Notes: generated from the sequence alone by a model not told the origin. A DNA stretch of 64,000 bases from Butyricimonas faecihominis (GCF_033096445.1 NZ_AP028155.1:2361880-2425879), one strand, 5' to 3'; positions 54,371-63,329 are shown, numbered from the stretch's first letter. A program made the numbers and translations.

Positions 54371-55663
54371 ATGAAAGAGCTTGAATCAATATATAATTCT
54401 TTTCTGGCAGGTAGCCGGATTACAACAGACTCCCGAGAGGTAAAAACAGGAGATATATTCATTGCCTTAAAGGGTGAAAATCACAACGGTAACACCTTTG
54501 CAGAGAAAGCCGTGGCCCAAGGAGCGAAACACGTCGTTATTGATGAGGCCGCCTACAACACGGCTCCCCAATGCGTACTCGTTCCCGACACCCTGCAATT
54601 CCTGCAACAACTGGCCAACCACCACCGCCGGAAATTGAACATCCCCATCTTGGGAATCACCGGGACAAACGGCAAAACTACCACTAAAGAATTATGTCAC
54701 GCCGTTCTTTCCAAAAAATATAATACCGTTGCCACGAAAGGCAATTTAAACAACCATATCGGTGTACCCCTCACCCTGTTAAGCATGGACGCCTCCACGG
54801 AATTCGGTATCGTGGAAATGGGAGCCAACCATCCGGGGGAAATAAAAGAACTATGTAAGATTGTTGAACCGGACTACGGTATCATCACGAACATCGGGTA
54901 CGCCCACTTGGAAGGGTTCGGGAGCTACGAAAATATCATCCAAACCAAAAGAGCCCTTTACGAATCCGTGAAGGAGAAATCGGGAATTTTATTCGTGAAC
55001 GGGGAAGATAAATTATTGTGCCAACTATCTGAAGGCCAAAAAAGATACACCTATGGCATCGACGGACATTTCACGAACGGGGAAATCGTTCAGACCACCC
55101 CTTACCTCGTGTATGCCTTGAAAACCCATCACGGACAACTATACATCCGGACGAAACTCATCGGGGGATATAACTTCGACAACGCCATGGCAGCCACCAC
55201 GGTTGGAACGTATTTCAATATCGATCCTTTACAAATACAGGCCGCCATCGAGGCTTACACTCCCTCTAACCTTCGCTCGCAACTACTGAAAACGGAACGC
55301 AACACGATCATCCTGGATGCCTACAACGCTAACCCGAGCAGTATGCAAGTCGCCATTTCCAATTTCGGGGAAATGAAAGCAGACAACAAATTACTGATTA
55401 TCGGGGAAATGCGTGAACTGGGAGCCATTTCTGAAGAGTCCCACAAAAACATCGTGGAACTCATGAAGAAAAACAATTTTCCCCGGGTATTCCTCGTGGG
55501 GTCGAGTTTTGAATCCATCGCAAATAACTATACCTTTACGCGTTACTTCCCCGACACGGACACGCTGATCGAGTATCTCAAAGCGAACGAGATCCGCCAC
55601 GCTTTTATCCTGATAAAAGGTTCACGGGGAAATAAACTGGAAAGGATTACAGAATACTTATAA
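54371..55663 (+). CDS. murF: UDP-N-acetylmuramoyl-tripeptide:D-Ala-D-Ala ligase
   Basis: 430 residues. SRITTDSREVKTGDIFIALKG is the Mur N-terminal domain. LGITGTNGKTTTKELCHAVL holds the ATP site, EMGANHPGEIKEL is typical of MurF, and YNANPSSMQVAISNF lies in the C-terminal domain. It acts in the cytoplasm, finishing the peptidoglycan precursor. Confidence 0.95.
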   Translation: MKELESIYNSFLAGSRITTDSREVKTGDIFIALKGENHNGNTFAEKAVAQGAKHVVIDEAAYNTAPQCVLVPDTLQFLQQLANHHRRKLNIPILGITGTNGKTTTKELCHAVLSKKYNTVATKGNLNNHIGVPLTLLSMDASTEFGIVEMGANHPGEIKELCKIVEPDYGIITNIGYAHLEGFGSYENIIQTKRALYESVKEKSGILFVNGEDKLLCQLSEGQKRYTYGIDGHFTNGEIVQTTPYLVYALKTHHGQLYIRTKLIGGYNFDNAMAATTVGTYFNIDPLQIQAAIEAYTPSNLRSQLLKTERNTIILDAYNANPSSMQVAISNFGEMKADNKLLIIGEMRELGAISEESHKNIVELMKKNNFPRVFLVGSSFESIANNYTFTRYFPDTDTLIEYLKANEIRHAFILIKGSRGNKLERITEYL

Positions 55664-55674
55664 AACAACAGACC

Positions 55675-56409
55675 ATGAACGACAGAGTTGTCATCATACC
55701 GACCTATAACGAAAAAGAGAATATCGAAAACATTCTCCGTTATGTTTTTAAACTGGAACCAAAGTTTGATGTGCTCGTGATAGAGGACAACTCTCCCGAC
55801 GGCACGGCCCAGATTGTAAAACGTCTGCAATCCGAGTTCCCACAACTTCACATGATCGAACGTAAAGGAAAGCTAGGACTCGGCACGGCCTATATCACCG
55901 GATTCAAATGGTCTCTGGAACACGGGTATAACTACATCTTCGAGATGGACGCGGATTTCTCCCATAACCCCGATGATCTGGTCAAATTGTATCACGCCTG
56001 CGAAAGCGGGGAAGGCGATATGGCGATCGGTTCCCGCTACGTCACAGGTGTTAACGTCGTGAACTGGCCCATGGGACGGGTTCTCATGTCCTATTTTGCC
56101 TCCAAATACGTAAGATTCATCACGGGTATGAAAATACACGATGCCACAGCCGGATTCGTTTGTTACACCCGGAAAGTCTTGGAATCCATTGACCTTGACA
56201 ACATCCGTTTCAAAGGCTACGCCTTCCAGATCGAAATGAAATTCACGGCGTGGACCTTGGGATTCAAGCTGAAAGAAGTCCCCATCATTTTCACAGACCG
56301 TACCCTCGGCACGTCCAAAATGAGCGGTGGCATCTTCAACGAGGCCTTTTGGGGTGTCATCACGATGAAACTCCGGAGCTTGGGAAAACGTAAGAAAATT
56401 GAAAATTGA
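55675..56409 (+). CDS. Dolichol-phosphate-mannose-synthase-like glycosyltransferase (GT2)
   Basis: 244 residues. VVIIPTYNEKENIENIL and EDNSPDGTAQIVKRL, then MDADFSHNPDDLVKL (DxD-type), are the DPM1 pattern. The lack of a C-terminal membrane domain fits the soluble form. It transfers a sugar, usually mannose, from GDP to a polyprenyl phosphate. It begins 11 bases after murF. The last residues (KIEN) come from an ATTGAAA repeat that overlaps the stop codon. Confidence 0.88.
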   Translation: MNDRVVIIPTYNEKENIENILRYVFKLEPKFDVLVIEDNSPDGTAQIVKRLQSEFPQLHMIERKGKLGLGTAYITGFKWSLEHGYNYIFEMDADFSHNPDDLVKLYHACESGEGDMAIGSRYVTGVNVVNWPMGRVLMSYFASKYVRFITGMKIHDATAGFVCYTRKVLESIDLDNIRFKGYAFQIEMKFTAWTLGFKLKEVPIIFTDRTLGTSKMSGGIFNEAFWGVITMKLRSLGKRKKIEN

Positions 56410-56431
56410 AAATGGAGAATGGAAAATTAAG

Positions 56432-56477
56432 CTACCCCCTCTAACTCCCCTGTGCAAGGGGGAGCCAGAGGGGGTAG
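56432..56477. repeat. Hairpin with CCCCCTC arms after the DPM1-like gene
   Basis: CTACCCCCTCTAACTCCCC and its imperfect complement flank a short TGTGCAA loop. It is preceded by ATTGAAA units and followed, at 56505-56536, by four units of AATCTAAA. A composite of three repeat types in 130 bases. It may act as terminator between this gene and the dihydroorotase gene. Confidence 0.7.
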
Positions 56478-56538
56478 TTAAAACGTCAGCCTCGTGCGGC
56501 CGGAATCTAAAATCTAAAATTTAAAATCTAAAATTACT

Positions 56539-57870
56539 ATGCGTATATTACTTCAAGGCGGAACCATCATAAACGAGGGGAGAACCTTCAAAGGGGATCT
56601 CCTGATTCACAACGATCGTATCGAGAAAATCATAGAAGGCGAATTGGATTCAGTTCCCGGGGACATCAAAGTTATCGATGCCACGGGGAAATACGTCATA
56701 CCGGGAGTGATTGACGATCAAGTACACTTCCGCGAACCCGGACTCACCCACAAAGGAGACATCCGGGAAGGTAGCCGGGCGGCAGCAGCCGGGGGCGTGA
56801 CCTCTTTCATGGATATGCCTAACGTGAAACCTCCCACCGTAACCAACGAATTACTTCGGGAAAAACAACAGATTGCCAAGGAGAACGCGGCTGTCAACTA
56901 CTCGTTTTACCTCGGTGCCACCGTTGACAATATCGACGAGATTAAAAAGGTCGATCCTCACACGACTTGCGGCATTAAAATTTTCATGGGTTCCTCCACG
57001 GGTAATATGCTGGTGGATAGCCGGGAGGCCTTGGAAAAGATATTTGCCGAATCCCCCATTCTTATCGCAACCCATTGCGAGGATTCGCCCACGATAGACC
57101 GTAACTTGGAACTATACAAGCAACAGTACGGGGAAGGCATTCCTCCTTTCTGCCATCCTTTGATCCGCAACCGGGAGTGTTGTTACACCAGCTCTTCGCT
57201 AGCAGCCGAGCTGGCACGTAAACACAACAGCCGCCTGCACATACTTCATCTAAGCACGAAAGAAGAATTGGAATTACTGGATCAAGGTCCCCGCACCCAA
57301 AAACACATCACCGGGGAAGTATGCGTTCACCATCTTTGGTTCAATGATCAGGCCTACCACACCAAAGGCAACCTCGTCAAGTGGAATCCTGCCATCAAAA
57401 CTGAAGAGGATCGGCAAGCCCTGTTACAAGCCTTGAATGACAACCGTTTGGACATCATCGCCACGGATCACGCTCCCCATCTCCCGGAAGAAAAAGCCGG
57501 AGTGTACACCAAATCAGCCAGCGGTGGCCCGATGGTACAACACTCGCTGACCGTCATGCTAGAACTCATGGAGAAAGGCCAGATCACGCTTGAAAACATC
57601 GTGGACAAAATGTGTCATGCCCCTGCCGACATTTTCCATGTCGAAGAAAGAGGCTACCTGCGGGAAGGTTACAAGGCTGACATCGCCATCTTCGAGAAAC
57701 ACCCGTGGACCGTGAAGAAAGAAAATTTACTTTACAAATGCGGCTGGTCACCGCTCGAAGATATGTCTTTTACCTACCGGGTTAGCATGACGCTCGTGAA
57801 CGGGCAAATCGTGTACGATCATGGCAAGATCAATGACGACGTACGCGGGGAAATGCTGACGTTCTATTAA
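56539..57870 (+). CDS. pyrC: Dihydroorotase
   Basis: 443 residues of the amidohydrolase family. PGVIDDQVHFREPGLTHKGDI holds the metal-binding H-F-R region. MPNVKPPTV, LHILHLSTKEELELL and IIATDHAPHLPEEK (the final aspartate) are dihydroorotase marks. It closes N-carbamoyl-aspartate to dihydroorotate in pyrimidine synthesis. Bacteroidetes carry similar allantoinase-like forms, so the exact substrate is slightly open. Confidence 0.9.
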   Translation: MRILLQGGTIINEGRTFKGDLLIHNDRIEKIIEGELDSVPGDIKVIDATGKYVIPGVIDDQVHFREPGLTHKGDIREGSRAAAAGGVTSFMDMPNVKPPTVTNELLREKQQIAKENAAVNYSFYLGATVDNIDEIKKVDPHTTCGIKIFMGSSTGNMLVDSREALEKIFAESPILIATHCEDSPTIDRNLELYKQQYGEGIPPFCHPLIRNRECCYTSSSLAAELARKHNSRLHILHLSTKEELELLDQGPRTQKHITGEVCVHHLWFNDQAYHTKGNLVKWNPAIKTEEDRQALLQALNDNRLDIIATDHAPHLPEEKAGVYTKSASGGPMVQHSLTVMLELMEKGQITLENIVDKMCHAPADIFHVEERGYLREGYKADIAIFEKHPWTVKKENLLYKCGWSPLEDMSFTYRVSMTLVNGQIVYDHGKINDDVRGEMLTFY

Positions 57871-57871
57871 T

Positions 57872-58846
57872 CTACAAAACAAGAAGCACGCAGGCCGCTA
57901 TGAACAACAGGAACAACACGTTCCCCAGCCAGCGAGTCCGATGTGAAATAAAGTATTGAGTAAACATATAAGATAACGGGATCGCTGTAATCAAAGTGAT
58001 CCCGTGACAATTAAACGGGATAAAAAACAACGAACTCCCCACGAAAAGCAACATCGACAACATCGACAACATACCCCGCCGTTGCGCCACGATCGCCATC
58101 GGGTAGTTCACCACGACATTATACAAGGACACGACGATCAGCACACCGATCACGACAAAAGCCGCCACTTTCTCCGGCATGATCGTCCAAAACACTTGCC
58201 CGCTCGTCAACGCCTGCACGAACACATCCGGTAGAGTCGCCAACCGATCCGTTAGGAAATAATAACACCCCGTGAAGAATAACGCGGAAAAGATACCTAT
58301 AAACAGCGCCACCAAATCCTTCAATGCCGCCCTTCCCGAAAAAGGCAAAACGATGATCGCCCAGACGATCAGCATGATCAATTTCGGGCAAAGCAAAACC
58401 GCCAACGTGGAAAAAAGCCCGAAACCAAATACCGGCGAATTGGATTGCGTGTTCACGATGGCCGACTGCAAACGAGCCACGGCCAACACGACACATAGGG
58501 CTGCCACCAAATAATCACTCATCCCGTAACGACAGATCACTCCGATACACAAGAAGGCATAAACCACCGCCGGGAGAACCGTGATATGAGACAAAAACTT
58601 ATACCGATCGGCAACAAAGAACACCAGAAACGACAAGCACAACAAAGCCAGTACCCCAATTTCCTTCCACCACAAACCACCCTGTTCCTGAAAAGCTGGA
58701 ATAGAAATAACGCCCAAATCCGGACAAACGGAAAAATCATCCGGTCCGAAAGTAAAACGTAGAAATGCAATTGCTGCCAAAATAAATGGCAGCAAATACA
58801 GCATATAAACTCTCTTGGTTTTTAAAATGGCGTTAAATCTCATCAT
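57872..58846 (-). CDS. Polytopic membrane protein, DUF6427-like
   Basis: 324 residues with about 10 hydrophobic spans (e.g. VYMLYLLPFILAAIAFLRF, SLFFIPFNCHGITLITAIPLS). The overall pattern reminds me of DUF6427 proteins of Bacteroidetes, but I am not sure. It starts 8 bases after purD on the same strand and ends 1 base from the converging dihydroorotase gene. Function unknown. Confidence 0.65.
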   Translation of the reverse strand: MMRFNAILKTKRVYMLYLLPFILAAIAFLRFTFGPDDFSVCPDLGVISIPAFQEQGGLWWKEIGVLALLCLSFLVFFVADRYKFLSHITVLPAVVYAFLCIGVICRYGMSDYLVAALCVVLAVARLQSAIVNTQSNSPVFGFGLFSTLAVLLCPKLIMLIVWAIIVLPFSGRAALKDLVALFIGIFSALFFTGCYYFLTDRLATLPDVFVQALTSGQVFWTIMPEKVAAFVVIGVLIVVSLYNVVVNYPMAIVAQRRGMLSMLSMLLFVGSSLFFIPFNCHGITLITAIPLSYMFTQYFISHRTRWLGNVLFLLFIAACVLLVL

Positions 58847-58854
58847 CCATCCTT

Positions 58855-60123
58855 TTACAAATCAAAACCAATATCTCTTCTGAAATTCATCCCGTCGAAA
58901 TGAATCTTGGCCACGTTCTCGTAAGACTGGGCCAAAGCCTCCCGCATAGTCTTCCCGAACGAACTCACAGCAATCACGCGTCCCCCGTTCGTCACGACCT
59001 TCCCGTCTGCCAACTTCGTCCCCGCGTGGAACACGATACTCCCCTTCACGTCCGGTACACCCGTGATCTCCTTTCCTTTCTCGTAATCCCCGGGATACCC
59101 CTGAGAAACAAGCATCACGGTCGTACAGAAACGATCATCCAGTTCGAACGCCGCCTGTTCCAGCTCCCCCTTGGCCATCGCCTCGAAAAGAGACAAAATA
59201 TCTGTTTTCAATCTCGGCATCACCACCTCTGTCTCCGGGTCTCCCATACGCACGTTATACTCGATCACGTAAGGATCACCACCAACATTCATTAGGCCGA
59301 AAAAGACAAATCCCTTGTAGTCAATCCCGTCTTTTTGTAATCCCTCGATCGTGGGGCGCACCACCCGCTCTTCCACCTTCCGGTTGAACTCTTCATTGGC
59401 AAACGGTACCGGAGAAACGGCCCCCATACCACCCGTGTTCAACCCTATATCACCCTCACCAATACGCTTGTAGTCTTTGGCAGAACCCAATATTTTATAA
59501 CTTCTCCCATCCGTCAGCGCGAACACGGAAAGCTCTATACCTTTCAAATACTCCTCGATCACCACCTGATTCCCGGCCTTCCCGAACTTTCCTCCCAACA
59601 TCAGTTCCAACTCCCTCTTCGCCTCTTCCAAATTATCCAGAATCAACACGCCTTTCCCGGCTGCCAACCCGTCCGCTTTCAACACGTAAGGCGGTTTCAA
59701 CGTCTCCAAAAAAGCAAACCCTTTTTCAAGATTATCCTTCGTCACCGTCAAATAACCGGCTGTCGGGATATGGTGGCGGAACATAAATTCCTTCGCAAAA
59801 TCCTTACTTCCTTCCAGAATAGCACCCGCTTTTCCCGGTCCCACGATCATCAGTCGGGCAAAACGAGCGTCTGCCTCAAAATAATCCCGAATACCCTCCA
59901 CCAGAGGATCTTCCGGTCCGACAACCAGCATATCGATAGCGTTATTCTCCACGAAATTTGCCAACGCCTCGAAATCCGTTACCTTGATATTTACATTTTC
60001 AGCTATCTCTGCCGTCCCGGCATTTCCCGGAGCAACATATAACTTTGTTAATCTTTCACTCTGATTTATTTTCCACGCCAACGCATGTTCGCGTCCACCG
60101 CTACCCAATAATAATACTTTCAT
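58855..60123 (-). CDS. purD: Phosphoribosylamine-glycine ligase
   Basis: 422 residues. MKVLLLGSGGREHALAWKI, VGPEDPLVEGIRDYF, VLKADGLAAGKGVLIL and EYNVRMGDPETEVVMPRL are classic PurD ATP-grasp motifs. It makes glycinamide ribonucleotide in purine synthesis. Confidence 0.96.
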   Translation of the reverse strand: MKVLLLGSGGREHALAWKINQSERLTKLYVAPGNAGTAEIAENVNIKVTDFEALANFVENNAIDMLVVGPEDPLVEGIRDYFEADARFARLMIVGPGKAGAILEGSKDFAKEFMFRHHIPTAGYLTVTKDNLEKGFAFLETLKPPYVLKADGLAAGKGVLILDNLEEAKRELELMLGGKFGKAGNQVVIEEYLKGIELSVFALTDGRSYKILGSAKDYKRIGEGDIGLNTGGMGAVSPVPFANEEFNRKVEERVVRPTIEGLQKDGIDYKGFVFFGLMNVGGDPYVIEYNVRMGDPETEVVMPRLKTDILSLFEAMAKGELEQAAFELDDRFCTTVMLVSQGYPGDYEKGKEITGVPDVKGSIVFHAGTKLADGKVVTNGGRVIAVSSFGKTMREALAQSYENVAKIHFDGMNFRRDIGFDL

Positions 60124-60130
60124 CCTTTTT

Positions 60131-60240
60131 TAGTTACAAGTTTACAAGTTACAGGTTACAAGTTGAATCCCGACACATTCATCGGCAGGTGCGTTATCAT
60201 TCCCAAGAACCTGTAACTTGCAACCTGTCAACTTGTAACT
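60131..60240. repeat. Inverted repeat of GTTACAAGTT phrases upstream of purD
   Basis: The left arm 60131-60165 has three to four variants of AGTTACAAGTT. The right arm 60208-60240 is its complement (ACCTGTAACTTG and on). It directly precedes the purD start. A tail of CATAAAT units follows at 60276-60302. Confidence 0.75.
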
Positions 60241-60305
60241 CGGCCTTGCCGAATGTACAAAGATAAGGCTTTAGCATAAATCATAAATCATAAATCACAA
60301 ATAAA

Positions 60306-60337
60306 TTTGGAGTAATTGACGGATTTCTATAACTTTG
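60306..60337 (+). promoter_or_regulatory. Promoter of the Fic gene
   Basis: TTTG at 60306-60309, a 20-base spacer, and TAACTTTG at 60330-60337 match the Bacteroidetes consensus. The ATG at 60353 lies 16 bases past the box. Confidence 0.75.
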
Positions 60338-60352
60338 TTAAAAATCAAGGCC

Positions 60353-60928
60353 ATGAACAGATACACCACCAATGGCGAAGAGGGAGAAATTCTCCCGAAT
60401 TTACTCGGAATCACGGACGATGAGACACTTCACAACGCGGAATTCGAGGGATTCCTGATGGCAGAAATCCTGTTCACGGAAAAGCTAACGCCCAAGACAA
60501 AATTTTCAGTCAAATACATCTGTGACATCCACCGCACGGCGCTAAAAGAACTCTACTCCTTTGCCGGGCGTTTCCGTTCCGTCAACATTTCCAAAGGCGG
60601 ATTCGTGTTCCCGGCCGGAAGATTTATCCCAGATAGTATGCGCATTTTCGAAGAAGAAATTCTTTCCCAACTCCCTGATCACTACACCAGCCAACAAGCT
60701 CTGATAAAAGACATCGCCAAAGTACACGGTGAATTACTCTTCATCCACCCGTTCCGGGAAGGCAACGGCAGGACATCCCGTATTCTCGCCAACCTCATGG
60801 CACGAAAACAAGGTTACCCCGGCTTAAACTTCAAAAGGATTGATTTTAATGAATATATTATCGCTGTTCAGCAAGTAGCACGAAAAGACTACTCCAGAAT
60901 GGAGCAGATTATCGCTTACACGTTTTAA
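60353..60928 (+). CDS. Fic/Doc-family protein (probable AMP-transferase toxin)
   Basis: 191 residues from the ATG at 60353. The Fic core motif HPFREGNGR is at 132-140, in VHGELLFIHPFREGNGRTSRIL, with every active-site residue kept. FSVKYICDIHRTALKELYSFAGRFRSVNISKGG is the usual flap region. Fic enzymes attach AMP to target proteins and are held back by a helix with S/TxxxEG/N. No clear such motif is in its own N-terminus (TNGEEG at 6-11 fits loosely). A separate small protein encoded downstream carries a good one. The upstream-extended frame is excluded, as it runs through the promoter. Confidence 0.9.
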   Translation: MNRYTTNGEEGEILPNLLGITDDETLHNAEFEGFLMAEILFTEKLTPKTKFSVKYICDIHRTALKELYSFAGRFRSVNISKGGFVFPAGRFIPDSMRIFEEEILSQLPDHYTSQQALIKDIAKVHGELLFIHPFREGNGRTSRILANLMARKQGYPGLNFKRIDFNEYIIAVQQVARKDYSRMEQIIAYTF

Positions 60929-61082
60929 GTTTCAAATCCACCCGTTCCAAAATAGTATAAGCAGTTTCTTGGGAAATTTTTATCCCTTCCAGTTGGAATG
61001 AAGTAATCATTCCTTGCAAAATCTCTTCCCGAACCGTGGCGTTTTTTACAAGCTGCGGCATCTTTTCTTTTATTTTTTCCAT
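60909..61082 (-). CDS. VbhA-like Fic antitoxin, 57 residues, convergent with fic
   Basis: A frame of 57 residues, not long enough for routine calling. The middle reads TSFQLEGIKIS. SFQLEG fits S/TxxxEG, the inhibitory helix motif that fills the Fic active site in VbhA/FicA antitoxins; those I recall read SVGLEGFKPS in the same place. It overlaps the end of the Fic gene by 20 bases on the other strand. A start at the ATG at 61061 (MPQLVKNAT, 50 residues), preceded by an A/G-rich AAAGAAAAG, is also possible. That it neutralises this Fic protein is inferred. Confidence 0.75.
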   Translation of the reverse strand: MEKIKEKMPQLVKNATVREEILQGMITSFQLEGIKISQETAYTILERVDLKLKTCKR

Positions 61083-61086
61083 ATTA

Positions 61087-61117
61087 CAAATATACGACTT
61101 TTCCCCTTATTATCAAA
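61087..61117 (-). promoter_or_regulatory. Promoter of the antitoxin gene
   Basis: On the minus strand TTTG (61117-61114), 19 bases, then TATATTTG (61094-61087) match the consensus. The box ends 5 bases before the ATG at 61082, so the message would be leaderless or start at the second ATG. Confidence 0.75.
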
Positions 61118-61190
61118 GCAATTCAGCCACAAATTCCCCTCTTTTTAACCTGAAACTTGCAACCAAACAACCTGCAACCGCCTCTGGCGA

Positions 61191-61850
61191 TCACCTCCAC
61201 GTTTCCTCCACCGTGTAATTTAAAAAACGATTAAAAGGCTGCATCAGTAAAAGTCGCTCCACACACCGTTCAACCACGTCCTCCCCCTCGAAAAACGAAT
61301 CGGGAACATAATTCGATACCGTGTAAGACTTGTATTTCAACAAATCCCCTTCCGGAAAATCGGCAGGAAAAGGTGCAGGCACCTTTTTCAACTTCTCCCC
61401 CTCCAACACGTAATGTTTTTGGAATTCCGCATCCCGGATAATTCCCGTAAACTCATCTACATTATCATACACGTCTTTCCGCAAAGCCTTCAGCAACGAT
61501 GGTTCCGGACACCAAATTCCACCCCCGATCATACAATTCCCCGGTTCTATATGCACGTAATATCCCGCCCGGGGACTTTGCTTACCACCCTTCACCATGT
61601 ACGCCCCAATATGCGTCTTATAAGGCTCCTTGTTCGGCGAAAACCGGACATCCCGGTAAATTCTGAAAATACAATCTTTCGCCGTCAACCCGTCCACCTC
61701 CGGTTCCGTTACAGCCAACGCCGGAATCACCCGGTTAATGAAATCCTCATGCCCGGCCTTTACAGCCAAATACCACTCCTTATGCGCATTAAACCACTCC
61801 CGGTTATTATTCTCCCTCAACTCTTCCAAAAACCGGAACACTTCCGCCAT
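61191..61850 (-). CDS. DUF2461 domain protein
   Basis: 219 residues from the ATG at 61850 (MAEVFRFLEELRENNNREWFNAHKEWYLAVK). IYRDVRFSPNKEPYKTHIGAYM and YYVHIEPGNCMIGGGIW are the DUF2461 (TIGR02453) marks. No function known. The frame extends upstream through repeat DNA (ATTGAAA units) and is not used. Confidence 0.85.
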   Translation of the reverse strand: MAEVFRFLEELRENNNREWFNAHKEWYLAVKAGHEDFINRVIPALAVTEPEVDGLTAKDCIFRIYRDVRFSPNKEPYKTHIGAYMVKGGKQSPRAGYYVHIEPGNCMIGGGIWCPEPSLLKALRKDVYDNVDEFTGIIRDAEFQKHYVLEGEKLKKVPAPFPADFPEGDLLKYKSYTVSNYVPDSFFEGEDVVERCVERLLLMQPFNRFLNYTVEETWR

Positions 61851-61854
61851 TGAA

Positions 61855-61910
61855 AAGTTACAAGTTACAGGTTCTTTCATTTTCAATTCTCCATTTTCAA
61901 TTTTCAATTT
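61855..61910. repeat. Two repeat phrases fused before the DUF2461 gene
   Basis: GTTACAAGTTACAGGTT (the purD-side phrase) is followed directly by CATTTTCAATTCTCCATTTTC (the ATTGAAA family, inverted). It shows that the two phrase families combine in one element. Confidence 0.7.
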
Positions 61911-62455
61911 CTCGGCACCCATTTCACCTCTTCCAGCCCGCAATCCTTTGCCAGCTTACGCCCCAGCACAAACAAATAATCGGAAAGGCGATTCACATAC
62001 CGCACGATAATATCCTCCACCTCTATTTCCTCGCTCATATCAATAATCCGGCGTTCCACCCGACGGCAAACCGTACGGGCAATATGACAAGCCGATACCT
62101 CCGGCCGTCCTCCCGGCAAAACGAAATACTGCAGTGGCGGCAACTCCTCATCCATCTTGTCTATCGCCCTCTCCAAAAAAGCCACGTCCTCATCCGTGCA
62201 AGGCAATTTCTTCTGCATATTACTCACCGCCGTGTCCGTTGCCAAGTTTGCCCCGACCACGAACAACACGTTTTGAATCTCGATCAACTGTTTCACGCTC
62301 TCCTCATCAATCGGGTACGACCGAATCATCCCCAAATGACTGTTCAACTCGTCAACACCCCCGTAAGCCTCTAACCTCACGTTATTCTTTGCCACCCGGG
62401 TTCCCCCGATCAAAGCCGTCGTCCCCTTATCTCCTGTTTTCGTGTAAACCTTCAT
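61904..62455 (-). CDS. ATP:cob(I)alamin adenosyltransferase, PduO type
   Basis: 183 residues. VYTKTGDKGTTALIGGTRVAKNN, RLEAYGGVDELNSHLGMI and FVLPGGRPEVSACHIARTVCRRVER are the PduO family's ATP and cobalamin marks. It makes adenosylcobalamin from cob(I)alamin and ATP. Confidence 0.94.
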   Translation of the reverse strand: MKVYTKTGDKGTTALIGGTRVAKNNVRLEAYGGVDELNSHLGMIRSYPIDEESVKQLIEIQNVLFVVGANLATDTAVSNMQKKLPCTDEDVAFLERAIDKMDEELPPLQYFVLPGGRPEVSACHIARTVCRRVERRIIDMSEEIEVEDIIVRYVNRLSDYLFVLGRKLAKDCGLEEVKWVPRN

Positions 62456-62465
62456 ACTAAATTAG

Positions 62466-62579
62466 ATTTAATGATTTCCAATTAAGTGATTTAATGATTT
62501 CCGATTAAGTGATTTTCCCCCCACAACCTAACACGCTCTTTTTTTAATCACCTAATCATTCAATCGGCAATCACAAAAT
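62466..62579. repeat. Inverted repeat of TAATGATTTCC/GATTAAGTGATT phrases
   Basis: The left arm (62466-62514) has two copies of a TTAATGATTTCC-AATTAAGTGA unit. The right arm (62545-62579) is the approximate complement (AATCACCTAATCATTCAATC). It lies in the gap between two minus-strand genes. Confidence 0.7.
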
Positions 62580-62582
62580 CTT

Positions 62583-63203
62583 TTAAATTATTACATTATA
62601 CTTTCCCTTCTGCAATCTCGTGTCAAAGAACACGATCCCATACCACATCATGTCGATCGAAACCGTTCCCTCCTGCCTCAATTGTCTCCATGCCAAAGAA
62701 TTGAAGCGTCCCTTGTAAATATCTTTAATCACGATGCATAGCGGGCCTCGCCTGCGCACTCGCAAAACCTCTTCCCAAGTTTCATCCCAATCCTCCTCGA
62801 ACGCTCTCCCCAAGAAAACCATATCGATCTCGCGACCTTTCAAATCTCCCGGTTTCACCTGTTCCGTATATTCGGCTCCCGGACATGCACGTCCCCCGTT
62901 CAACAACACCATCTGTTTCGAAACAGCCGCCAGGTACATGGAAGCCCACGGCGACCGCACCCCGACACACAGCACGTTCCGGTAAGAAAAATATTCTGCC
63001 AACCGAAAAAGTAAACGATACAACTTCCGCTCTTTCTCCCGAATATTTCCCTTCGATTCAATCCGCTCGAAATCGTAATAGATCGCTTTTTCCTTTATTA
63101 CATTCGTGATCAAATCAAAAACGAACGGGGAATGTACCCCGTATCCCCTTTTATGTCGAAAACGAATGGCATGTTTAAATCGTTGTTTTAAATAATTATA
63201 CAT
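62583..63203 (-). CDS. Class I SAM-methyltransferase-like protein, degenerate
   Basis: 206 residues. FRHKRGYGVHSPFVFDLITNVI is typical of a Bacteroidetes methyltransferase-like family. VLCVGVRSPWASMYLAAV replaces the glycine-rich SAM motif, and no GxGxG is seen, so SAM binding is doubtful. The end (GTVSIDMMWYGIVFFDTRLQKGKYN) is well kept. The function is unknown. Confidence 0.7.
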   Translation of the reverse strand: MYNYLKQRFKHAIRFRHKRGYGVHSPFVFDLITNVIKEKAIYYDFERIESKGNIREKERKLYRLLFRLAEYFSYRNVLCVGVRSPWASMYLAAVSKQMVLLNGGRACPGAEYTEQVKPGDLKGREIDMVFLGRAFEEDWDETWEEVLRVRRRGPLCIVIKDIYKGRFNSLAWRQLRQEGTVSIDMMWYGIVFFDTRLQKGKYNVII

Positions 63204-63329
63204 CTCCCGGTAAACTGTCTGTCCAAATTATTTATTCCACGAAATTAAAATTTATTCCCGATATGCTCAACTAAAGTCATCTATTTTTTTTACTTTCGTT
63301 CGAGAAATGAACCATCGAAAACTTGTATT

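Noticed and set aside
60335-60352. Upstream start for the Fic gene
   Set aside because: It would begin with TTG inside the -7 box of the Fic promoter.
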